Assembly: GCF_001429025.1 (NCBI RefSeq)
Contig: NZ_LMHT01000033.1
Coordinates: forward strand, 50,500-114,499
Direction: 5' to 3'
Length of the DNA stretch: 64,000 bases
Source: Phenylobacterium sp. Root700
GTDB taxonomy: Bacteria > Pseudomonadota > Alphaproteobacteria > Caulobacterales > Caulobacteraceae
How positions within the stretch are numbered: the first letter of the stretch is position 1; each line of letters begins with the position of its first letter. The position numbers and the translations under genes were made by a program. Shown piece by piece: positions 45,019 to 51,850 of this stretch. The notes below the pieces were generated by a model. The model saw only the letters and a program-made list of their open reading frames with translations, did no database searches and was not told where the DNA came from.

Positions 45019-45585
45019 TCAGGCGGGGATCATGCTGTGGTCGGGGACGCCGGCTGCGGTCATCGGCGCGTCGCGCGCTTCGTCGTCCCGCAACGGGCGC
45101 GTCCAGGCGGCGAACTCGAGACAGGCGCCGTCCGGGTCGAAGAAGTACATCGAGCGCACATAGACGTCGTCATTGAACTCCGCGGCCACGCCGCTGGGAG
45201 AATTGTCGTGTTCGAGGATGCGGGTGACGTCGATGCCCTTCTCGATCAGCCGCCGATGATATTCTTCGAACTTCTCGGCCGGCACGTTGAAGGCGATGTG
45301 GTTCATCGACCCGTGGACGCTGGTGATGTCGCCGCGGGTCGGCAAGTTGAGCGGAGCGGCCAGGCCCGGGGCCGCAGGGGGCGCATTGGGGAGCCAGAAA
45401 AAGGCGATGCAGTCGCCGTTGCCGATATCGAAAAAGAAGTGCTGCCCGCCGTTGGACAGGTTGATCGTCTTGGTCAGCGGCATGCCCAGCACGTCGCGAT
45501 AGAAGGCCACTGTCTTGGCCATGTCCTTGCAGACCAGCGCAAGGTGATGGACCCCGCGAATGTCAAATTCGGTGTTCGCCGCCAT
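45019..45585 (-). CDS. VOC-family (glyoxalase/extradiol dioxygenase-like) protein
   Basis: 188 residues with two paired beta-alpha-beta-beta-beta units. IRGVHHLALVCKDM gives the first metal His, GSMNHIAFNVP the second, and FFDPDGACLEFAAW the Glu, the usual 2-His-1-Glu site. AGGAGG precedes the ATG at 45585. It heads the VOC-SnoaL-FMN reductase operon with a regulon-2 palindrome 90 bases upstream. In an aromatic cluster a type I extradiol ring-cleavage dioxygenase is attractive, but the short length would also fit a glyoxalase or epimerase. Confidence 0.85.
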   Translation of the reverse strand: MAANTEFDIRGVHHLALVCKDMAKTVAFYRDVLGMPLTKTINLSNGGQHFFFDIGNGDCIAFFWLPNAPPAAPGLAAPLNLPTRGDITSVHGSMNHIAFNVPAEKFEEYHRRLIEKGIDVTRILEHDNSPSGVAAEFNDDVYVRSMYFFDPDGACLEFAAWTRPLRDDEARDAPMTAAGVPDHSMIPA

Positions 45586-45672
45586 GGGTTTCCTCCTGAT
45601 CCGGCCGTGCACAGCAGCCGGTTTGTGTTTGGGCGCTCACGACGCCTCTGGATGTTCCGCCTAGATCAAAAG

Positions 45673-45690
45673 TCGTTCGAACTCTAATAA
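45673..45690. promoter_or_regulatory. Regulon-2 palindrome copy 6
   Basis: TCGTTCGAACTCTAATAA, 14 of 18 consensus positions and nearly the reverse complement of the 40609 copy. It lies in the 180-base gap between the Rieske gene and the VOC gene. Confidence 0.5.
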
Positions 45691-45767
45691 TTCGTCGTTC
45701 GCCTTGCCAATGAAATTGACAGGCTTGGCGTAGGCGCTGATGTCGGCGTTCCGCCTGATCATCGGGA

Positions 45768-47036
45768 TCAGGCGTCCACCTTGCGATAGGACAGCGACCG
45801 CCAGTCGGCGCCCTTGGGCAGCATGCCCTCGAAGGACGCCAGGTCGAGGTGTCGCGGGCGCGGCTCGGCGGCGCCAAACGCGGGCGCGCCGTCCTGGAAG
45901 GCCTTCACCGCGGCGACCATCTGTTTGCGGAACTGCAGAACCGCCAGGTCGCTTCCACCGAGGTGATCCTCGCTGCGGTCGGCGATCGGCCCCATGGATT
46001 CCCACATGGCCATGTCCTGGGTCGGAATGCCGTCGATGCCGGTGAAGTCGCCGGCCTTCATCTTGGCGCGGTCCTGGCGGTAGCGGTTGTCGGCGTTGCG
46101 CAGCTTGTAGAAGTTCTCGTCGAGATCGACCCCGACCTCGGCGGCGCAGAACCGTCGCCACTCAGCCTGCCCGATGCCCTTCGTCGGATGCCAGGCGATC
46201 CAATAGAACATGCAGTTGACGTCATCGATCGGCACCAGCATCTGGGCCAGATTGTACTGATCATTAGGCGGGATCAGCACCGTGAACGGCGCGATGAACA
46301 GGGTCGTTCGGACATAGTCCTGAGACTCCGGCTTGCTGACCGGCTTGCGGATCGCGGCGTAGTGGAAACCGAAATCGGTCGCCTCGGCCACCATGCGCGG
46401 CGCCTTGTCGTTCGAGGGGCGGAGCCAGGACTCGGCCGTCGCCGTCGAGCCCTCGACTTCAGCGGTCGGCATGTTGCTGGAATGCAGGCTGGAGGAGTGG
46501 GCTGAATCGATAGAGCCCTCGAGCACCTGCGCCCAATTGCAGGCCGCGTGCATCTTGACGATGCTGGTCTTTGTCGTGGCCGTGGGCGCCCAGGCCGGCG
46601 CTTGGAACTCGGCGACGTCGTCGACCGGCCCGAGCCACGCCCAGACAAAACCACCGGCCTCATGCACCGGATATGCGCGGTGCTTCAGGTTGGCCCGCAG
46701 GCGCGAGTCTGGCTGCTCGGAGGCCATGTCCATGACGTTGCCAGCCACGTCGAACTTCCAGCCGTGATAGAGGCACCGCAGGCCGCAGTCTTCATTGCGC
46801 CCGAAGACCAATGAAGCGCCGCGGTGCGGACAACGCTCGTCCATCACGCCGACTTGGCCCTTGGTGTCGCGGAAGACAACGAGGTCCACGCCCAGGAGGC
46901 GGGCCTTGACGGGCGCTCCATCGGGCTCGGCCACCTCTTCGCTCATGCAGACCGGCAGCCAATGGCGCCGCATCATCTGACCCATCGGCGCCTCGCCTTC
47001 CACGCGACAGAGCAACTCGTTGTCGGCCGGTCTCAT
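45768..47036 (-). CDS. Rieske non-heme iron oxygenase, phthalate 4,5-dioxygenase type
   Basis: 422 residues. The Rieske cluster motif is CPHRGASL followed 17 residues later by CLYHGW (Cys-x-His and Cys-x2-His). The mononuclear iron ligands lie in EGSIDSAHSSSLHS (Asp, His, His). The start MRPADNELLCRVEGEAPMG and the single-subunit layout match phthalate 4,5-dioxygenase and related homo-oligomeric oxygenases. AAGGAG precedes the ATG. A perfect regulon-2 palindrome lies 43 bases upstream. No FMN/[2Fe-2S] reductase or ferredoxin is encoded in the window, so its redox partner is elsewhere. Confidence 0.92.
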   Translation of the reverse strand: MRPADNELLCRVEGEAPMGQMMRRHWLPVCMSEEVAEPDGAPVKARLLGVDLVVFRDTKGQVGVMDERCPHRGASLVFGRNEDCGLRCLYHGWKFDVAGNVMDMASEQPDSRLRANLKHRAYPVHEAGGFVWAWLGPVDDVAEFQAPAWAPTATTKTSIVKMHAACNWAQVLEGSIDSAHSSSLHSSNMPTAEVEGSTATAESWLRPSNDKAPRMVAEATDFGFHYAAIRKPVSKPESQDYVRTTLFIAPFTVLIPPNDQYNLAQMLVPIDDVNCMFYWIAWHPTKGIGQAEWRRFCAAEVGVDLDENFYKLRNADNRYRQDRAKMKAGDFTGIDGIPTQDMAMWESMGPIADRSEDHLGGSDLAVLQFRKQMVAAVKAFQDGAPAFGAAEPRPRHLDLASFEGMLPKGADWRSLSYRKVDA

Positions 47037-47078
47037 GCGAACTCCTTCACGGGGCCGACCGGATGCCGGCCCTCAATT

Positions 47079-47096
47079 TCATTCGATATCTAATGA
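47079..47096. promoter_or_regulatory. Regulon-2 palindrome copy 7 (best copy)
   Basis: TCATTCGATATCTAATGA, a full match to the derived consensus, immediately before the Rieske gene. Confidence 0.65.
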
Positions 47097-47330
47097 TTTA
47101 GATTTCGATAGACCGAGTGTCCAGCCGAAATTCACGACAGAAAGCCAGGTCTGTGCACGCATCCTATATCATTAGATCCAAAATTATTATCGCGGCTGGC
47201 AGGACCAGTAGCGCGCGCCAACCGCCAGAAGCGTCAGGCGTCGACAATGCGCCGGGGCCGCCCCACCCCGACAGACATATGCAATTGCGAATCGATTGCG
47301 TCACCTCTTGACGGTCCCGCGCGCCAGGGT
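47097..47330. other. Upstream region of the Rieske gene, no gene
   Basis: AT-richer sequence to about 47200 holding the eighth palindrome, then GC-rich sequence leading into the TonB receptor debris. Nothing else recognised. Confidence 0.4.
47168..47185. promoter_or_regulatory. Regulon-2 palindrome copy 8
   Basis: TCATTAGATCCAAAATTA, 13 of 18 consensus positions with an intact left half, further upstream of the Rieske gene. Confidence 0.4.
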
Positions 47331-47575
47331 GTCGACGGCGTGAACGTTCAAGCCCACCACCCACAGCGGGTCTTCCGGCTGTCCACCAAGTATGAGCTGC
47401 CAGGCGCCTTGGAGCGGTTCAGCGTGGGCGGGTCGCTACGTTGGGAAAGCCGGCCGCCGCAGACGGCGGTGAACCCTGGCACGGGGGTGAGCGAAGCCGT
47501 TGGTCAGCCGGCCGATGTGCTGGTCAATCTGATGGGTCAGTTCGACGTCAACGATCGCACGTCGGTCCAGTTGGC
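47331..47575 (+). pseudogene. Remnant of a TonB-dependent siderophore receptor barrel
   Basis: In the + strand frame the residues VFRLSTKYELPGALERFSVG, then SLRWESRPPQ and VLVNLMGQFDVNDRTSVQL, match consecutive C-terminal beta-strands of siderophore-type TonB receptors. Upstream plug and barrel and the final strands are missing, and a leftward gene occupies the 3' side. It is a decayed fragment with no start or stop of its own, left at the border between the aromatic and nitrate regions. Confidence 0.6.
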
Positions 47576-48079
47576 GGCCGCCGCCGCTCGTCCGCCTTGC
47601 GCGGCGCATATCGGGGCCTCGGCGATCCCAAATTCGATCATGGCCGGGGCGAAGTTCAGGTTGTCGTGCTTATCCCGCGTCAGCTTGAGAAGAACGAACC
47701 GCTGCAACTCGCTAAGCCGCGCCCACTGGGACCGACTGGGCGGCGCCAGGCCGACCGAGCGCGCCTGATGGGCGACGCTGGCCGGCACGTTGTCGGCGTC
47801 GGTCCATTGCTCGCAGGGAGGCTCGACCAAGGCCTTGGCGGGCTCGCCGGCCCGCAGCGCGATCAGGGCCACCAACTCGGCACGGTAAGCTTCGACCTGC
47901 GCCGCGCCCTCGCAGGGCGCCATCAACAGGTCCTGCCGGTCAGCTCGCGTAAAGCGGCTCCATTGGCGCAGGGACAACTTGATCGCGCACGCATCCAGCT
48001 TGAAGCGCACGGCCATCGGAACGCAGCGCAGGGTGGCGACGAAATCGCTCTCGAAGGCGAACAGCTGGGCGTCGTTCAT
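47537..48079 (-). CDS. Nitrate reductase-associated protein
   Basis: 180 residues beginning MNDAQLFAFESDFVATLRCV and continuing PMAVRFKLDACAIKLSLRQW, the pattern of the Nitr_red_assoc family (short proteins linked to assimilatory nitrate reductase, best known from cyanobacteria). The N-terminal 100 residues carry the family core; the rest is less conserved and may overrun into decayed sequence. It is coupled to cobA by an ATGA overlap (48076-48079) at the end of the nas operon. A chaperone or maturation role for NasA is inferred. Confidence 0.7.
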   Translation of the reverse strand: MNDAQLFAFESDFVATLRCVPMAVRFKLDACAIKLSLRQWSRFTRADRQDLLMAPCEGAAQVEAYRAELVALIALRAGEPAKALVEPPCEQWTDADNVPASVAHQARSVGLAPPSRSQWARLSELQRFVLLKLTRDKHDNLNFAPAMIEFGIAEAPICAAQGGRAAAAANWTDVRSLTSN

Positions 48080-48852
48080 GACAGGGCTCGGACCGGCGAG
48101 ACGTCGGCGAAGCTGGCGATCGACGCCCGCGCGGTGACGTCGCCGATCAGGATGACCACGGGTCCGGTCGGCTTCGCCACGTCGAGCGCCTGCGCCAAGG
48201 TTTCGAGCGTGCCCGCGACGCCGCGCGCCGCGCTGTGGCCGGCGTTCTCGACGGCGATGGCCGGCGTGCAGCCCAGCCAGCCTTCGCTCATCAGCTGGTC
48301 GGCGGCATCCCGCACCTGATCACGGGCCATGTAGAGCGCCAGGGTGGTGTCGGCGCCCAGGCTCTTGCGGCCCACCTCGACCAGCCCGCCGCCCGCCGCG
48401 GTCGCCGTGCAGATCAGCAGGCGCCGGCTCTCCCCGCGATGGGTGAGCGGGAAGCCGAACTGAGCCGCCGCCGCGCTGGCCGCCGTGACGCCCGGCACGA
48501 TCTCGGTGCTGACGCCGTGGCTGTTGAGGAAGGCCTGCTCCTCGCCGACCCGGCCGAAGATCGAGGGATCGCCGCCTTTCAGCCGCACGACATCGATCCC
48601 GCGCCGGGCCAGGCGCAGCATCAGGCGATTGATGGTCTCCTGCTTCATGCTGGTCCGCCCGGCCCGTTTGCCGGTCTGGATTTTCAGGCAGGCGGCGGGC
48701 GCCAGGGCCAGGACCTCCTCGGAGATCAGGGCGTCGTAGAGCAGGGCCTGGGCCGATCCGATGGCGCGGGCCGCACGCAGGGTCAGCAGGTCGGCGGCGC
48801 CAGGACCTGCGCCGACCAGTTTCACGGTTCCGAGGCGAGCTTCAGGCTGCAT
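48076..48852 (-). CDS. cobA: Uroporphyrinogen-III C-methyltransferase
   Basis: 258 residues from ATG 48852 (MQPEARLGTVKLVGAGPGAA). The SAM-binding LVGAGPG loop, the VRLKGGDPSIFGR motif and VPGVTAASAAAA are diagnostic of SUMT. It lacks the CysG dehydrogenase/ferrochelatase domain. It makes precorrin-2 for the siroheme used by NirB. GGAG precedes the ATG, which overlaps the end of nasA by about ten bases. Longer upstream frame to 49005 lies inside nasA and is not supported. Confidence 0.93.
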   Translation of the reverse strand: MQPEARLGTVKLVGAGPGAADLLTLRAARAIGSAQALLYDALISEEVLALAPAACLKIQTGKRAGRTSMKQETINRLMLRLARRGIDVVRLKGGDPSIFGRVGEEQAFLNSHGVSTEIVPGVTAASAAAAQFGFPLTHRGESRRLLICTATAAGGGLVEVGRKSLGADTTLALYMARDQVRDAADQLMSEGWLGCTPAIAVENAGHSAARGVAGTLETLAQALDVAKPTGPVVILIGDVTARASIASFADVSPVRALS

Positions 48853-51508
48853 CGAGGATCTCCGTTCGGGGTGTTGCAGACAGGATGCGGGCGATCTCCG
48901 GCCGGCAGGAACCACAGCTCGAGCCGGCCCCAGTGGCGTCGCTAACCGCGTCGACATCGTGGGCGCCGGCCTCGATCGCCCGGGCGATGACGCCGGCGCG
49001 AACATTGCGGCAGGCGCAGACCACGGGAGAGGTTTCCGTCGCCCGGCCCGGCGCGCGACCGATCAGCAGCGCGGCGCGGTCCTGGGCCGTCAGGCTGTCT
49101 GCGGTGAACAGCTCGGCCAGCCAGGCGCGGGGTGGCAGGGCGCCGGAGGTGGTGGTGAACAGCACCCGGTCCAGGCGCTCGCCATCCATGAACGCCTCGC
49201 GTAGAGAGCCGGCGGCCGGGTCCTCGTAGCGGAGCGCGCCGCCCGCCGCCCCGTGCAGCAGCAGCTTGGCCAGGGCCTCGCGCTCCCCATCATCGCCGCG
49301 CCCGGCGAACTCGTGGAGGTGGCATCCGTCCTGGGGAATCCGCCGCCAGACGAGATCCAGATGGGCCGGCGGAGCGAAGGCGTCACGCGAGATGTGAAAG
49401 CCCCGCCAGGTCTCGCGATAGGGCCGCACGCGGGCCGGCGTATGTTTGAACTCCGGCTGGCCGGAACGCGGATCGACCTGCGCGGCCACCAGGGGGTTGG
49501 CCCGGCCGGACGGCGCGAAGCCTTGCGTCCAGTGCATCGGCATGAAGATCGAGCCGGGGCGCTGACGGTCGGTGACGCAGGCGAGCACGACGGCCTCGCC
49601 TTGCGCGGTCCTCACCCGGGTCAGCGCGCCGTCGGTGATCCCCACGGCCTCGGCGTCGGCCGGGTGAATTTCGACGAACGGCTCGGGGGCGTGACGCCAT
49701 AGACTCGGGGCCAGACCGGTGCGGGTCAGGGTGTGCCACTGATCACGGATCCGCCCGGTGTTGAGCGCCAGCGGAAAGGCCGGATCGGTCGCCTGGGCAG
49801 GACCGGCCGCCGGCGTCGGCAGCATCTGCGCCCGGCCGTCCGGGGTCTGGAACCGCCCATCGACAAACAGCCGCGCCGTACCGCCCTGCCCGGTCACCGG
49901 CCACTGGACCGGCTGCAGGGCGTCGTAGTCGTCAGGCGTGAGGCCGACTAGGCCGGAGAGATTCAGCAACCGGTCGTCGTTCTCATAGGCGCTCATCCGG
50001 GCCCATTCCCGGAACACCTGGACGGGCGAGCGCCACGAGAAGGCGTCCGCGTGGCCCATGGCGCGGCCGACATCGGCGATGATCCGCCAATCGGCCCGCG
50101 CCTCGCCGGGCGGCGCGAACAGCGCGCGCTGCCGCGAGATCCGGCGCTCGGAATTGGTGACGGTTCCATCCTTCTCGCCCCAGGCCAGGGCCGGCAGCTT
50201 CACATGGGCGAAGGCCGTGGTGTCGGTCTGGGCCATGCAGTCGGAGACCACGACGAACGGACAGGCGGCCAGGGCGCCGCGGACTGCGCTGGCGTCCGGC
50301 ATGCTGACCGCCGGGTTGGTGGCCATGACCCACAGCGCCTTGATCTTGCCGCTGGCGACAGCGTCGAACATGTCGACGGCCTTCAGGCCCGGACGCTCGG
50401 CGACCCGCGACGCGCCCCAGAAGCGGGCGACCCGCGCGCGGGACGCCTCGTCGAAATCCATGTGCGCGGCCAAGGTCGTGGCCATGCCGCCGGTCTCGCG
50501 TCCGCCCATGGCGTTGGGCTGGCCGGTGATCGAGAACGGGCAGGCCCCGGGCTTGCCGATCCGGCCGGTGGCCAGATGGGCGTTGAGGATCGCCAGCCCC
50601 TTGGTCACGCCCTGGGCCGACTGGTTCGAGCCCATCGAGAACAGGCTGACGGTCCGCGGCGTCTGCGCGAACATCTGGAAGAAGCGTTCGAGGTCGGCGA
50701 GCGCCAGGCCGCAGTCGGCGGCGACCGCCGAGGGCGACTGGTCGTCGGCCGCCAAGGCCGCCTCGACCTGCGCGAAGCCGGACACGTGGGCGGCGATGTA
50801 GCTGCGATCCACCGCCCCGCGACGGATGAGATCGGCAAGCAGGCCGTTCCAGAGCCGCACGTCGGTCTGGGGCGCCAGCGGCAGATGCAGGTCCGCCACC
50901 TGCGCGGTGTCGGTGCGGCGAGGGTCGATCACCACATGGCGCTGGCCGCGCGCGCGCGCCGCCTCCATCCGCCGGAACAGCACCGGATGGGTCCAGGCCG
51001 CATTGTGGCCGGCGAACACCACCAGGTCGGCGAGATCCAGATCCTCGTAGCAGCCCGGCACCAGATCGGCGCCGAAGGCCAGCTTGTGGGCCACCACCGC
51101 CGAGGCCATGCAAAGCCGAGAGTTGGTGTCGATGTTCCCCGACCCGATGAAGCCCTTCATCAGCTTGTTGGCGGCGTAGTAGTCCTCGGTGAGAAGTTGG
51201 CCCGAGACGTAGAACGCCACCGAGTCCGGGCCATGCCTGGCGATGGTCTCGGAGAACCGGCGCGCGACCAGCGCCGTGGCTTCGTCCCAGGTCGCGCGGC
51301 GATCGCGGATCATCGGGAACAGCAGCCGGCCGTCCATCCCCACGGTGTCGGCCAAGGCCGCGCCCTTGGAGCAGAGCCGGCCGTGGTTGGCGGGATGGGC
51401 CTCATCCCCTGCCAAGGTCAGGGCCCGGCCCTCGGCGCGGCCGGACACCCCGCAGCCGACCCCGCAATAGGGGCAGGTGCTCTTCCGGGCTTCAGCGCCG
51501 CCCGCCAT
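48842..51508 (-). CDS. nasA: Assimilatory nitrate reductase, catalytic subunit
   Basis: 888 residues of the molybdopterin oxidoreductase family. The N-terminal CPYCGVGCGV with a later GRLCSKG Cys binds a [4Fe-4S] cluster. The molybdenum bis-MGD domains run to about 700, and the C-terminus has a BFD-like [2Fe-2S] domain (CACRNVRAGVIARAI ... GSSCGSCRPE). Soluble, no Tat signal, as expected for cytoplasmic NasA. Nitrate is reduced to nitrite, which NirBD takes to ammonium. It lies between nirD and cobA in a leftward operon; no separate flavin-containing NasB-type subunit is present, so NirB or another donor may supply electrons. Confidence 0.95.
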   Translation of the reverse strand: MAGGAEARKSTCPYCGVGCGVSGRAEGRALTLAGDEAHPANHGRLCSKGAALADTVGMDGRLLFPMIRDRRATWDEATALVARRFSETIARHGPDSVAFYVSGQLLTEDYYAANKLMKGFIGSGNIDTNSRLCMASAVVAHKLAFGADLVPGCYEDLDLADLVVFAGHNAAWTHPVLFRRMEAARARGQRHVVIDPRRTDTAQVADLHLPLAPQTDVRLWNGLLADLIRRGAVDRSYIAAHVSGFAQVEAALAADDQSPSAVAADCGLALADLERFFQMFAQTPRTVSLFSMGSNQSAQGVTKGLAILNAHLATGRIGKPGACPFSITGQPNAMGGRETGGMATTLAAHMDFDEASRARVARFWGASRVAERPGLKAVDMFDAVASGKIKALWVMATNPAVSMPDASAVRGALAACPFVVVSDCMAQTDTTAFAHVKLPALAWGEKDGTVTNSERRISRQRALFAPPGEARADWRIIADVGRAMGHADAFSWRSPVQVFREWARMSAYENDDRLLNLSGLVGLTPDDYDALQPVQWPVTGQGGTARLFVDGRFQTPDGRAQMLPTPAAGPAQATDPAFPLALNTGRIRDQWHTLTRTGLAPSLWRHAPEPFVEIHPADAEAVGITDGALTRVRTAQGEAVVLACVTDRQRPGSIFMPMHWTQGFAPSGRANPLVAAQVDPRSGQPEFKHTPARVRPYRETWRGFHISRDAFAPPAHLDLVWRRIPQDGCHLHEFAGRGDDGEREALAKLLLHGAAGGALRYEDPAAGSLREAFMDGERLDRVLFTTTSGALPPRAWLAELFTADSLTAQDRAALLIGRAPGRATETSPVVCACRNVRAGVIARAIEAGAHDVDAVSDATGAGSSCGSCRPEIARILSATPRTEILDAA

Positions 51509-51511
51509 GGT

Positions 51512-51850
51512 TCAGGTCCGTCCCAGGAACAGGCGGCCCTCGCGGACCTCCAGCGGCACGACCGGCGCGCAGCCCTTGCCGCGATCGGCCCCCATCGGCT
51601 CCCCCGTGGCCAGGTCGATGGACCAGGCGTGCAGCGGGCAGGTCACCGCGTGACCGTGGATGATCCCCTGGCTGAGCGGGCCGCCCTTGTGCGGGCAGGC
51701 GTCCTTCAACGCGAACACCAGGCCATCCCCGGTACGGAAGATCGCCACGTTGCCGCCCGGCGTCGGCACCCGCCGCGCGCCGCGCAGCGGAATGTCGGTG
51801 ACCGCGCCGACGTCGGTCCAGGCGATCGGGTCTTTCACCAGAGCGTTCAT
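51512..51850 (-). CDS. nirD: Nitrite reductase (NADH) small subunit
   Basis: 112 residues with a Rieske-like fold: CPHKGGPLSQG and CPLHAW are in the positions of Rieske ligands and are intact here, so a [2Fe-2S] cluster may be bound. The ATG overlaps the nirB stop as ATGA (51847-51850). It partners NirB. Four bases separate it from nasA, indicating tight operon organisation. Confidence 0.93.
   Translation of the reverse strand: MNALVKDPIAWTDVGAVTDIPLRGARRVPTPGGNVAIFRTGDGLVFALKDACPHKGGPLSQGIIHGHAVTCPLHAWSIDLATGEPMGADRGKGCAPVVPLEVREGRLFLGRT

Noticed and set aside
45661..45767. Small leftward frame after the Rieske gene (MIRRNADISAYAKPVNF)
   Set aside because: It contains the regulon palindrome, lacks a ribosome binding site and sits in a promoter gap, so regulatory DNA is the better explanation.
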